Position numbers and translations under genes: made by a program. A DNA stretch of 64,000 nucleotides. It comes from Bacteroidales bacterium UBA1680 (lineage in GTDB: Bacteria > Bacteroidota > Bacteroidia > Bacteroidales > UBA932). The DNA lies in the NCBI GenBank assembly GCA_002320605.1, contig DCKG01000028.1, forward strand, positions 85,565 to 149,564, in the 5' to 3' direction. Positions 49,742 through 58,704 of the stretch are shown in pieces (position 1 is the first letter of the stretch; each line of letters begins with the position of its first letter). The notes under the pieces are model-generated. The model was given only the letters and a program-made list of their open reading frames with translations. It ran no database searches and was not told where the DNA came from.

Positions 49742-50173
49742 ATGAAGACTTACAAATTCAAGATCAACGGCAACGAATATTCCGTTGACATCAATTCAGT
49801 TGAAGGGAACATCGCTGACGTAACCGTCAATGGCGCATCCTACAAAGTTGAGATGGAGAATGCACCGGTAGCTCCTGCCGCCCCAGCAGCAGCTCCGGCC
49901 ACCGTGACGCCTGCTGCAGCGCCAGTGGCTCAGGCCGCTCCGGCAGCCGTATCGGGAGAAGGCAAGCCTGTCCAGGCTCCTATGCCGGGAGTCATACTCG
50001 AGGTCTCGGTTAAGGTTGGCGACAAGGTTAAGGCCGGCCAGAAAGTGGCTGTCCTCGAAGCCATGAAGATGGAAAATGAGATTGATGCCCCTGCGGACGG
50101 AACTGTCACAGCCGTGCTGGTAAGCAAAGGTGACTCAGTGAACGTTGACCAGGATATCGTGAAAATAGCATAG
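49742..50173 (+). CDS. Biotin carboxyl carrier protein of the decarboxylase
   Basis: The 143-residue subunit starts at ATG 49742 (MKTYKFKINGNEYSVDI). A Pro/Ala-rich linker (APVAPAAPAAAPATVTPAAAP, about 41-70) leads to the biotinyl domain with the biotinylation site EAMKMENEI (K109). It shuttles CO2 from the alpha to the beta subunit. It lies 11 bp after the lamin-tail/gamma gene and 12 bp before mmdB. Confidence 0.93.
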   Translation: MKTYKFKINGNEYSVDINSVEGNIADVTVNGASYKVEMENAPVAPAAPAAAPATVTPAAAPVAQAAPAAVSGEGKPVQAPMPGVILEVSVKVGDKVKAGQKVAVLEAMKMENEIDAPADGTVTAVLVSKGDSVNVDQDIVKIA

Positions 50174-50185
50174 GCCTAATTCTGA

Positions 50186-51328
50186 ATGGACACCGTCATT
50201 GAAAGCCTCCAGCAATTCTGGCATTTCACTGGTTTCGCCAACGTTACGTGGCAGAATCTAATCATGATTGCTATAGGGATAGGCTTTATCGCTATAGCTA
50301 TAATTAAAGGCTGGGAGCCTCTCCTCCTGGTGCCGATCGGATTCGGCATGATAATCGGGAATATTCCTATGTTCCCGGGTCTTAACATAGGCATTTATGA
50401 GGATGGTTCCGTTCTCAACACTCTCTACCAGGGAGTAAAGCAGGGCTGGTACCCGCCTCTGATATTCCTAGGAATAGGTGCCATGACTGATTTCTCAGCC
50501 CTCATTTCGCAACCCCGCCTGCTTTTGATCGGAGCAGCGGCGCAAATGGGCATATTCGGAGCTTATCTGCTAGCGCTTGTCTTGGGATTCGATCCTAATC
50601 AGGCCGGTGCCATAGGCATTATCGGCGGAGCAGATGGGCCTACAGCCATATTCCTGTCTTCCAAGCTCGCCCCAGACCTAATGGGCGCCATAGCTGTCAG
50701 CGCATATTCGTACATGGCTCTCGTTCCTGTGATCCAGAGGCCTATCATGCTTCTGTTCACTACGAAGAAAGAGAGACTCATAAGAATGCCTAAGCCAAGG
50801 GTCGTAAGCCAGAAAGAGAAGATTTTCTTCCCTGTCATCGGCTTCCTGCTCACTGCCTTCATCGTGCCTTCCGGACTGCCTTTGCTTGGAATGTTGTTCT
50901 TCGGAAACCTGCTTAAGGAAAGCGGAGTCACGCGACGTCTGGCGGAAGTGGCCAGAGGTCCTATCGTGGACACGGTGACCACCTTGATTGGACTTACCGT
51001 CGGGGCATCAACTCAGGCAGATAAATTTCTCACGGGAAACTCGGTGAAGATTTTCATTCTCGGCCTGCTTTCGTTCGTGATAGCGACCGCCAGCGGAGTC
51101 CTCTTCGTGAAGCTATGGAATCTGTTCCTGAAGCCTGGGCACAAGATAAATCCGCTTATCGGCAATGCGGGTGTTTCCGCCGTGCCTGACAGCGCTAGGG
51201 TTTCTGAGATAGTGGGAAGAGAATTCGACCCGGACAATCACCTGCTCATGCATGCGATGGGTCCGAACGTGGCAGGAGTCATAGGTTCAGCAGTAGCTGC
51301 CGGAATCCTGCTAGGCTTCCTGGGATAA
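50186..51328 (+). CDS. mmdB: Sodium-pumping decarboxylase beta subunit
   Basis: The 380-residue integral membrane protein is of the OadB/MmdB family, with about ten hydrophobic segments. Key family stretches are GIGAMTDFSALISQPRLLLIGAAAQMGIF, GFDPNQAGAIGIIGGADGPTAIFLSSKLAPDL (the aspartate region for Na+ translocation) and VGASTQADKFL. It decarboxylates carboxybiotin and exports sodium. It is the last gene of the operon. Confidence 0.93.
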   Translation: MDTVIESLQQFWHFTGFANVTWQNLIMIAIGIGFIAIAIIKGWEPLLLVPIGFGMIIGNIPMFPGLNIGIYEDGSVLNTLYQGVKQGWYPPLIFLGIGAMTDFSALISQPRLLLIGAAAQMGIFGAYLLALVLGFDPNQAGAIGIIGGADGPTAIFLSSKLAPDLMGAIAVSAYSYMALVPVIQRPIMLLFTTKKERLIRMPKPRVVSQKEKIFFPVIGFLLTAFIVPSGLPLLGMLFFGNLLKESGVTRRLAEVARGPIVDTVTTLIGLTVGASTQADKFLTGNSVKIFILGLLSFVIATASGVLFVKLWNLFLKPGHKINPLIGNAGVSAVPDSARVSEIVGREFDPDNHLLMHAMGPNVAGVIGSAVAAGILLGFLG

Positions 51329-51597
51329 TCTGAATATAAATATTCATAAAGGCTGACCTGAGAATATCAAGCCAGTCTTTTTCGTATAAAGATCCGTTAA
51401 AATTCTTACTTTCTCTTCTCAATATATACGAGCCCGAAATCCGGCTTTTCGTCATGAGGGCAAAAGAATAAAATGATTTCCGAAAGACGAAACGAATGCT
51501 TTTTCTTCGCAATTATTAGCAAATCTGAAATATCACGACTATCTTTAAAAAATTTGCTTCAAACAAATTATTATTAATATTAAGAATCGCCCCTGAG

Positions 51598-52500
51598 ATG
51601 AAATTCAGCGCACGCATGATAACCGGCATATTCCACCTACTGGGCAGGCAGCCTCTCAAAGCACATCTGCGCTGGTCAAAATTCCTCTGCTTTCTAGCGA
51701 AAGACATGATGCGCTATCGCAAGGACGTGGTAATGATAAACCTCGCACGGTCGTTTCCAGACAAAAAATATAAGGAGATTTGCAAGATAGCCTACGAGTC
51801 ATATCTACACTTAGCAGACGTGATAACCGAAGGAATCTGGTTCTCCCGTTCATCCAACCGAAAAAGGCTTCACGACCAGCACATAGTTGAAATAGCGAAT
51901 CCGGAAAAGCTGAAAGAAATATACGACAATAGCGGAAGCGTCGTGATCCTTACTTCTCACATGGGCAACTGGGAACTGATAGGAGGCATTCATGAATATT
52001 TCTACGGCTTCGAGCCGTTCATGGGCGAACACAATTTCTCGGTAGTATATAAGCCAATAAAAAACAAGACATGGGACGAGCTGATGGCCTACAACCGTTG
52101 CGCCCCCGTAGGCGGTCCCAATGAAGAATACTACATAGATTCTGCGGACATACTTCTATTCATCCTGCACAACAAGATGAATAAGAGAATATACATGTTC
52201 ACGACCGACCAGGCCCCATATGCCAACACAGGGAAGCATCATGTGAACATGTTTATGCACCAGGAGACTAAATCGATGTTCGGAGGCGCCGGGATAGCGC
52301 ATAAATTCGGATTCAGCGTCGTCTACCAGAGTTTCCTGATCGAGGAAAGAGGAAAGTACAAGATTGAATATAAAGAGATATGCAGGGACGCTTCGCAGAC
52401 AGATCCAGAAGAAATCATGAACACGTTTTACCAGCTGCTCCAGGCTGATCTTGAAAAACAGCCTTGGAACTACCTCTGGACACACAAAAGGTGGAAATAA
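51598..52500 (+). CDS. LpxL/HtrB-type lysophospholipid acyltransferase
   Basis: The 300-residue protein is of the lipid A acyltransferase family: active-site motif SHMGNWE (about 118-124, HxxxxE), AYNRCAPVGGPNEEYYIDSAD, and YMFTTDQAPYANTGKHHVNMF. There is no clear N-terminal membrane helix beyond a short hydrophobic stretch. It transfers an acyl chain to a lipid or polyene head group. It faces the FabG gene of the leftward polyene-like cluster, and such acyltransferases are common in those clusters. Confidence 0.85.
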   Translation: MKFSARMITGIFHLLGRQPLKAHLRWSKFLCFLAKDMMRYRKDVVMINLARSFPDKKYKEICKIAYESYLHLADVITEGIWFSRSSNRKRLHDQHIVEIANPEKLKEIYDNSGSVVILTSHMGNWELIGGIHEYFYGFEPFMGEHNFSVVYKPIKNKTWDELMAYNRCAPVGGPNEEYYIDSADILLFILHNKMNKRIYMFTTDQAPYANTGKHHVNMFMHQETKSMFGGAGIAHKFGFSVVYQSFLIEERGKYKIEYKEICRDASQTDPEEIMNTFYQLLQADLEKQPWNYLWTHKRWK

Positions 52501-52666
52501 ATTTTAGGAATTGCTTTCTGTATTGAACGTGTTCGCCCTTCCTCCTCTCTTCATGTAGAATTTAGAGCCATTGATGCCCAGGCTCACATTCGGATCGCCT
52601 TACAGCATGCTCATCTTATCCTCTATGCTAAAGTATAAATGGAAATCACGTAATTCATAATATTCA

Positions 52667-53401
52667 TCAGGTATATAATCCACCATTGACTGAAATAACT
52701 TGCCCCGTGATGTAACCGGCCTGGTCTGACACCAGGAATCCTACCAAAGCCGCAATCTCCTCAGGTTCGCCAAGGCGTCTCGCCGGGATGGTCTTCTTAA
52801 TTTCTTCCAGGTCCAGCCCTTCAACCATGTCCGTGTTAATGAAGCCAGGAGCGACGGCATTGACTGTCACCTTGCGCGGAGCCACTTCCTGAGCCAAGGC
52901 CTTCGTGGCAGCTATCAGGCCACCCTTAGCCGCCGAATAGTTCGTCTGGCCAGGAATGCCTTTGATTCCCGACAGAGAGGCCATGTTCACTATCCTTCCT
53001 TTCTTATGCGTAAGCATTGGCTGCAGGAGGACACGAGTAACATTGTAGAAGCTTCCCAGATTCGTGTTTATCACCTTCTGCCACTCCATAGGCCCCAGCC
53101 AGATAAGCAGATTGTCCTTGCGAATGCCAGCGTTATTCACCAGCACTTCGATATATTCCTCAGGATGTGCTTCCTGCCAGGCCTGCAGAGCCCTGCTCGT
53201 GGCATCTAGGTCACTCACGTCGAATTTCATCAATTCCCCATCAGAGCCAGCCTCATTCACTTTATTTAAGGTCTCCTGAGCCGCCTCGTCATTCGAGACA
53301 TAATTTATCAAGACATGATATCCTTTGCGTGCCAGTTCAACGCAGATGGCTCTGCCTATTCCCCTACTGCCTCCGGTAACAAGAGCATTCTTCATATTCA
53401 T
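52667..53401 (-). CDS. fabG: 3-oxoacyl-ACP reductase (FabG type)
   Basis: The 244-residue short-chain dehydrogenase has the NADP-binding TGGSRGIGRAI, NNAGIRKDNLL, and catalytic Ser-Tyr-Lys in ASLSGIKGIPGQTNYSAAKGG. VAPGFINTDMVEG and the end GQVISVNGG are typical of FabG. It reduces beta-ketoacyl-ACP. It is probably a dedicated reductase of the adjacent polyene-like cluster rather than the housekeeping copy, given its neighbours. Confidence 0.9.
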   Translation of the reverse strand: MNMKNALVTGGSRGIGRAICVELARKGYHVLINYVSNDEAAQETLNKVNEAGSDGELMKFDVSDLDATSRALQAWQEAHPEEYIEVLVNNAGIRKDNLLIWLGPMEWQKVINTNLGSFYNVTRVLLQPMLTHKKGRIVNMASLSGIKGIPGQTNYSAAKGGLIAATKALAQEVAPRKVTVNAVAPGFINTDMVEGLDLEEIKKTIPARRLGEPEEIAALVGFLVSDQAGYITGQVISVNGGLYT

Positions 53402-53435
53402 AAAACAATTTTGGGTAGCAAAGATAATAAAAATA

Positions 53436-54923
53436 CTACAGTAATATCTCGGATGCTACGTCCTCCAATCCTGGCACGCAGGCACAAGTCATCACCGATG
53501 TCATGCTCACGCCAAGCATCCCATGAAGATTCAGGCTCTGGCCTGTCATGAAGAGGTTTCTGAGCGGCGTGCGAGGAGACATCACCGTGAACATTGGATT
53601 GCTGAAGTCCTTCCTAATGCCATAAGCTGAACCGAATGGGCTACCGGTGTAACTAAGATATGTCAGCGGCGAGCTAGTCCAGACCTTAGCTATCGCGTCT
53701 CTTAGGCCAGGAATCCTCTGCTCAGCCAGGGCGATGCATTCTTCTGCCTTCCTCCGTTTCAATGCTTCATATTCTTCTCCACGGCGCCCTCTAGGCTCGG
53801 GAGCATATTCAGAAACCATATCCCAAGCCATCGGGCTCATCAGGTCCAAGTGGGTTGCATATTCTCCTTCCTTAGGCACATAGAAATGCACCAGCACTGA
53901 CTCTGTCTTCGAATCATTCGGATTCCACAAATCGCAGTCAGTGCGGTTTACGTAAATGTTCCGATTCAGGTACTTGAGTTTTCCTGGCTTCAGGGCAATG
54001 TTTGCCGTAAACATGCCGTAGGTGTCCGGCAAATGGGCTATCCTGTTCCTGTAAATGTTCCTTATAGATTTGGACTCGCTAAGCAGGCCCATTGTGACAG
54101 CTGGGTGTGCATCTGAAACAATCACGTCCGCTTCCAGCATAAGCTTTCCCCCTTCTGATTCAGCCTCAACTCCCGTTGCAGTCCCATCAATTTCGCATAT
54201 TCGTAAAACCTTGGTCCTATTCAGCACTTTGCCCCCCATCTCGACAATTTTGGAAGCCAGTTTCTCCGCTATCTGTGAGCCACCGCCAGGCAGCCTCCAT
54301 GCGCTCTGGATGAAAGAATTATTTATCTGTGCGAAAACATAAAGCGGCAGGGTGTCCTGACGCAGTTCCATCTTCAAAGATGTGCCGGAAAGGACTTTGC
54401 GCAGTTTCTCATCATGAATATTCTCGCACAGAAAGCCGTAGGCGCACTTTGAAAAGGCTTCACCAATGGAGTTCCCGCCGAAAGCCTTGAAAATGTTGTC
54501 TCCGATGTCTTTCAATGCAGCAGCATAGCGTCTCAGTCCGTCTTCCTCTGCAGGGAAAATTGCAGATAGAGACTTCACGAAGTTTCCATGCCCGTTAGCG
54601 AAAGGAAACGACTCCAGCCTTCCATCCCCCACGAAAACGCATTCGTCGAAACAATCCGCATCCAGTCTCTTCCAAGGCAGGTCCAGCAAACCGAAATATT
54701 TGAAGAGAGGGTGCAGCGACTGACCCTCGTCCATTCCGCCCACATAGTGGAAACCGGTATCAAATAGTAATCCTTCTCTATGAAAAGTCTGCAGGCAGCC
54801 GCCAATGTGCTTGTCTTGCTCCAAGACGGTTACTTCATAGCCGTGTTTTGCAAGAATGAAACCGCATTCCAAGCCACCGAGGCCGCTACCTATTATAATT
54901 GCCCTGTCCATCATTTTTGCCAT
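53436..54923 (-). CDS. FAD-dependent desaturase/phytoene-dehydrogenase-like oxidoreductase
   Basis: The 495-residue product begins with a Rossmann FAD motif (AIIIGSGLGGLECGFILAKHGYEVTVLEQDKHIGG, residues 8-42) and has the family segments FDTGFHYVGGMDEGQ, WRLPGGGSQIAEKLASKIVEMGGKVLNRTKVLRI and NLFMTGQSLNLHGMLGVSMTS. It resembles CrtI/retinol-saturase-like enzymes often found in aryl polyene and flexirubin-type clusters. Its substrate is unknown. The 5' end overlaps the remnant of the exporter gene. Confidence 0.85.
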   Translation of the reverse strand: MAKMMDRAIIIGSGLGGLECGFILAKHGYEVTVLEQDKHIGGCLQTFHREGLLFDTGFHYVGGMDEGQSLHPLFKYFGLLDLPWKRLDADCFDECVFVGDGRLESFPFANGHGNFVKSLSAIFPAEEDGLRRYAAALKDIGDNIFKAFGGNSIGEAFSKCAYGFLCENIHDEKLRKVLSGTSLKMELRQDTLPLYVFAQINNSFIQSAWRLPGGGSQIAEKLASKIVEMGGKVLNRTKVLRICEIDGTATGVEAESEGGKLMLEADVIVSDAHPAVTMGLLSESKSIRNIYRNRIAHLPDTYGMFTANIALKPGKLKYLNRNIYVNRTDCDLWNPNDSKTESVLVHFYVPKEGEYATHLDLMSPMAWDMVSEYAPEPRGRRGEEYEALKRRKAEECIALAEQRIPGLRDAIAKVWTSSPLTYLSYTGSPFGSAYGIRKDFSNPMFTVMSPRTPLRNLFMTGQSLNLHGMLGVSMTSVMTCACVPGLEDVASEILL

Positions 54924-55447
54924 CAGTAGATGTCAGATTGTCAATTCCATAGGAACATCCTATGGGACGTCTGAAATAGTGAATGTTCAGCATCTTCCTG
55001 AACATGAAAGGCTGGGGCGTGTAGGTAATGAGTATCGTGGATGCTATCCAGATGAAAGTGGCTACGCCCGTGGAACTCAGGGCAGGATGCTTTGCGAATA
55101 CCAACGCCACCGTTACGACTAGCAGCACGAACACTGAGAAGAACATCGCCATCGCGAATGACCTCCACCATGTCGGTCGTGCGATAGAACGGATCAACCA
55201 CTAGAGAATGTGGCACGGAAGCCACCGCATCACCGACCTTGCGCTTGTCTTTCACTTTCAGGCTCCCGAAGGCCAGCTGCGCATCCGACGTGGAATCGTC
55301 CGATGGAAGAAGCTTGGAAATATCCTCTTCGTAGCGAACCTTGAGACCTAAATAAATGAATACGACAGCGCTAAGCAGCGGCGCGACATACATCAATGCC
55401 TTATGCTTTTGATTGAATCTGTAAAGGCAAACGAAAAAATTATCCAT
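54886..55447 (-). pseudogene. Remnant of an MMPL/RND-type exporter with internal deletion
   Basis: From ATG 55447 the frame reads MDNFFVCLYRFNQKHKALMYVAPLLSAVVFIYLGLKVRYEEDISKLLPSDDSTSDAQLAFGSLKVKDK, the start of a large RND/MMPL exporter. A second frame (about 55200-54960) reads FAMAMFFSVFVLLVVTVALVFAKHPALSSTGVATFIWIASTILITYTPQPFMFRKML, the last membrane helices of the same kind of protein. The several hundred residues between are missing and the two ends are out of frame. The gene is therefore a deletion pseudogene at the position where polyene clusters keep their lipid exporter. Confidence 0.8.
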
Positions 55448-56216
55448 TGTCCTTAAACGAAAGTTCAGCCCTTAAACTTACGAGGACTTCCTCGTCTTTG
55501 AAAATAGATGCCTGGATGTCAGCCTTCCCGTCCGATTCAACCGCATCTAGCTGAATCTGAAGTTCTTGGCCTTTTAATGGCTCCACAAGCCTCAGAAAGC
55601 GACAGAGCTTGATTTTTTCCAGCCTCGTGAAAGTGCAGGAAGCATATTCATAACACTCTTTCACCATCTGCATCATGCAGACCCCCGGGGCCACCGGCTT
55701 TCCAGGAAAATGACCTTCATAGACTTCACTGTCCGGCATCAGCGAGACATTGAATCTGAATCCGGAATCAGTCCTCTCGCAGGCATTGACTTTATAAAAA
55801 TCGTAGCACACCCTCTCCTGCCATGTTCGGTAGAAGTCTGGCACTATCGGGCAGAACTCCCCTCCTGAAGTCTCGAAAAGCTGAATCGTCGAGGCAGTAA
55901 GAATCAGAGCGCCATCGCTTTCTCGGTGAATCTCATAGTCGAAAACCATCTTCGCTCCAGCGGCCGGCCTATAAGTAACTTTCACCAGCAGAACATCGTT
56001 CATCACTGCCGGGTGCTCATAACGCAGGCGTACATCGTACACGGGCGCATAATAACCGTTTTTCACCAATTCTGAATAGCCTATGCCGTACCTGCGGCCA
56101 AACTCTTCCCTGGCATCTTCGAGATACTTCACATAATTCCCATGCCAGACCACCTTCAACGGATCCAGTTCTGAGAATCGAACCTCTATGCGTTTTGTCA
56201 GGCTTAGCTCTCTCAT
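55440..56216 (-). CDS. Thioesterase-dehydratase double-hotdog fusion
   Basis: The 258-residue protein has two hotdog domains. The N-terminal half (KRIEVRFSELDPLKVVWHGNYVKYLEDAREEFGRRYGIGYSEL) is a 4HBT acyl-CoA/ACP thioesterase with the D-x-x-x-x-V-x-H-G-N-Y-x-x-Y motif. The C-terminal half (SEVYEGHFPGKPVAPGVCMMQMVKECYEYA) is a FabZ/ApeI-like dehydratase, with the HFPGxPxxPGV motif. It overlaps its neighbours on both sides (8 bp and 4 bp). Both activities suit polyene chain building and release. Confidence 0.85.
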   Translation of the reverse strand: MRELSLTKRIEVRFSELDPLKVVWHGNYVKYLEDAREEFGRRYGIGYSELVKNGYYAPVYDVRLRYEHPAVMNDVLLVKVTYRPAAGAKMVFDYEIHRESDGALILTASTIQLFETSGGEFCPIVPDFYRTWQERVCYDFYKVNACERTDSGFRFNVSLMPDSEVYEGHFPGKPVAPGVCMMQMVKECYEYASCTFTRLEKIKLCRFLRLVEPLKGQELQIQLDAVESDGKADIQASIFKDEEVLVSLRAELSFKDNG

Positions 56217-56644
56217 TCTTTTATGAATATTTTCATTTGACCTTTGGCCACGGCATCATCCCCACAACGCACCTCAACTTTCATTAGCGACATGCCCATC
56301 GCAGTGCCCAAAAGAGATAAGCTAGTGCGCAGAGACTTTCCAGCCTCTGGCAGCAACGCGATTTCCAAGTTTTTCAATTCGGCTATGAATCCAAGCCGTG
56401 GCGGCATGCCTTTCACGTAAGAGTCGTAATCGGCGAAGACGGCAGCGCTTTGCGCGGCATGCTCCACGATTCCGGGTTCGGAGAGCTTCCCATTGCGGCA
56501 GAATATGCAAGAAGGATCGATGTCCAATCCAGTTTCCGCAGAATCTACGGTCACTGAATATAATGCATCGACCATTACGACCGGGGGCCGCTGAGGAATC
56601 AGCTTTAAGACTTCCTCACCTTTTAGTATCGGCTCCGCAGACAT
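56213..56644 (-). CDS. 3-hydroxyacyl-ACP dehydratase-like hotdog protein (ApeP type)
   Basis: A 143-residue hotdog-fold protein: EEVLKLIPQRPPVVMVDALYSV and LSEPGIVEHAAQSAAVFADYDSYVKGMPPRLGFIAELKNLEIALLPEAGKSL. The PQRPPxxMVD start and EHxAQ helix match the ApeP-like dehydratases of aryl polyene clusters. It ends overlapping the next gene by 4 bp and begins one base before the ACP stop, so the three genes are tightly coupled. Confidence 0.8.
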   Translation of the reverse strand: MSAEPILKGEEVLKLIPQRPPVVMVDALYSVTVDSAETGLDIDPSCIFCRNGKLSEPGIVEHAAQSAAVFADYDSYVKGMPPRLGFIAELKNLEIALLPEAGKSLRTSLSLLGTAMGMSLMKVEVRCGDDAVAKGQMKIFIKE

Positions 56645-56893
56645 TTATTTTGACTGAGTTTTCTCGTATATGAGGTCGTACAGCGCCCCGAAATTCCTTA
56701 TTTTGGCGATGTCGGTGCCATTGATTTTTATGCCGAAATTGCTCTCGACCAATGCTACCAAATCCACGAGGCTGAGGCTGTCAAGTTCAAGAGTGGACTT
56801 GATGTCAGCTTCCGGAGTGAACACAGACTCCTCAACTTCGAATTCCTCGGCCATTGCGGCGTTTATTTTCTGAATCAATTCTGCTTTTTCCAT
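56645..56893 (-). CDS. Acyl carrier protein
   Basis: The 82-residue acidic protein has the phosphopantetheine site LELDSLSLVDLVALVE (S39) and the FEVEESVFTPEADIKSTLELDSL pattern of ACPs. It lies between the ketosynthase (7 bp away) and the dehydratase, so it is the dedicated carrier of this cluster. Confidence 0.92.
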   Translation of the reverse strand: MEKAELIQKINAAMAEEFEVEESVFTPEADIKSTLELDSLSLVDLVALVESNFGIKINGTDIAKIRNFGALYDLIYEKTQSK

Positions 56894-56899
56894 AATATG

Positions 56900-58123
56900 C
56901 TATTTAATATTTTTAACAATTAAAGATGAATTCGTTCCACCGAACCCGAAAGAGTTTGACAAGAACACGTCAAAATGCTTCTCTACCCTCTCCGCCGGGA
57001 TGTGCAGCATGGCCGAATCCTCATCGGGATGCTCGAAATTCAGGTTTGGAGCAATGAAGTCGTTCTTCATCATGAGCATTGAATATATCACCTCGCTGGC
57101 TCCAGCCATCCACATCTCGTGACCAGTCTGCGATTTAGTGCTGGTTATTTCTATCGGCCTGTCCCCGAACACCTTATAAAGAGCCTTAGCCTCATTTGCG
57201 TCCCCCACATGAGTAGAAGTAGCATGGGCATTTATGTAACCAATCTCGTCTTTCGATATCCCAGCCCGCTCAATCGACATTTCCAATGCCCTTACGGGCC
57301 CATCGACGTTCGGTGCTGAAATATGATCTCCATTAGCAGAGAAGCCGTAACCGACCACTTCACCATAAATTTTCGCACCCCTGCGCATTGCTGACTCATA
57401 GCTCTCCAGAATCACTGTAGCAGCGCCACCGCTCGGCACGAGACCGTCTCTATCCCTGTCGAAAGGGCGGCTGGCCTTCTGGGGAGCGTCCTCCCTTGTA
57501 GAGAATGCCGAAATTCCATCGAAAGATCCCACGGCATATGGGTTGACTTCCTGCGCCCCACCGCAGACGACCATTTCTTGCAGTCCATTCTGAATCAGCA
57601 GCGAGCCCAGCCCTATGGCATGGGATCCGCTGGCACAAGCTCCTGACACGGTGAGATTTATTCCCTTTAACTTGAATATGCAGCCGAGATTCATCGTAAC
57701 CGTCGAATTCATAGATTGGAATATGGTCCCGGAGCCGCACAGAGAAGTGTCTTTCTGGTACCTTATCACGTCCACAGCCTTCATGACAGGAACCGTCGAG
57801 CTGTCATTTCCATATAGCAATCCGACAATGTGATCGTTGAGATACTCCTGGTCTATTCCTGCATCCTTGAGAGCATCTCTCGTAGCGCAAAAAGCATATT
57901 TAGCTTCCTCAGGCATGAAAACCCTCACGGAACGTGGCAGCTCAGCCTTTAAATCCGGCTCCTCGACTTTCCCAGTCAGAGCCGAACGAAAGCCAAGTTC
58001 CTTCCTGGCAGCATCCAGGCATATTCCTGATTTTCCGTTGTACAATGAGTCTCTTACCTCTTCAAGCGTTGTCCCTATACAGGAATATATTCCCATACCT
58101 GTGATAACTACCCTATTCTGCAT
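56900..58123 (-). CDS. Beta-ketoacyl-ACP synthase (KAS II/FabF-like)
   Basis: The 407-residue ketosynthase has the complete catalytic triad: C163 in TVSGACASGSHAIGLG, H300 in NAHATSTHVGD and H335 in SQTGHEMWMAGASE. It would extend the acyl chain on the adjacent ACP. Only one KAS is visible; a typical aryl polyene cluster also has a chain-length-factor partner and further KAS genes, so this may be a reduced or different pathway. Confidence 0.92.
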   Translation of the reverse strand: MQNRVVITGMGIYSCIGTTLEEVRDSLYNGKSGICLDAARKELGFRSALTGKVEEPDLKAELPRSVRVFMPEEAKYAFCATRDALKDAGIDQEYLNDHIVGLLYGNDSSTVPVMKAVDVIRYQKDTSLCGSGTIFQSMNSTVTMNLGCIFKLKGINLTVSGACASGSHAIGLGSLLIQNGLQEMVVCGGAQEVNPYAVGSFDGISAFSTREDAPQKASRPFDRDRDGLVPSGGAATVILESYESAMRRGAKIYGEVVGYGFSANGDHISAPNVDGPVRALEMSIERAGISKDEIGYINAHATSTHVGDANEAKALYKVFGDRPIEITSTKSQTGHEMWMAGASEVIYSMLMMKNDFIAPNLNFEHPDEDSAMLHIPAERVEKHFDVFLSNSFGFGGTNSSLIVKNIK

Positions 58124-58593
58124 ATTTCAATAATTTATCTAGTTCCTCGTTCATTTCAGACCGAGCTTTCTTAATATCTTCTATTTCCCCCGACCTCAGA
58201 GCCTTCCTGAAAGCGAAGTCTTTGCGAAGGCTGCCTAACCATTTCACGTAGTTCCACTCAAAAACGCACAACGCTGGAAATAGCAGCACCCAGCATATCG
58301 CCTGGATGAATTCCCAGGCGGCCAAACCACAGCCTAAGTTATTATGCCAAGGATCGGGAATACGAACAAAGCATTCAACGCCATCAGCAAAGTTCCTTGG
58401 AACATCCTTCCTCCATCTTTTTCTCGAACAGGGAACGCAGATACGCCTTAAAGCATCTATATGCAAGCGGTATTTTCTTAAAGTACTCCTTCCCATTTAC
58501 ACTGCTTCTGCCTTCCATCTCTTCGAAAAGTTCAACAACCAGCCAAACAAAATCGAGAAAGCATTTCTCGAAAATTGGGACAAAAATACACAA
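58113..58593 (-). pseudogene. Possible frameshifted small membrane protein upstream of the KAS gene
   Basis: Two frames may be one gene. From ATG 58593 one reads EMEGRSSVNGKEYFKKIPLAYRCFKAYLRSLFEKKMEEGCSKELC and stops at 58384. The other continues FADGVECFVRIPDPWHNNLGCGLAAWEFIQAICWVLLFPALCVFEWNYVKWLGSLRKDFAFRKALRSGEIEDIKKARSEMNEELDKLL to 58113, overlapping the KAS start. The second has one membrane helix. Frame switching near 58390 would join them. I do not recognise the product; the second frame alone (from 58496) could be the real gene. Confidence 0.35.
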
Positions 58594-58704
58594 TTTCTAA
58601 AGTTCTGGCAAGTTGCAATATTGTTTGATACTTTTTGAAAAGATTTTTGGTCTTTTTAGACAATTCTCTAATTCCCAGCCCTATTTCTGCTTTCAATTCT
58701 AAAA

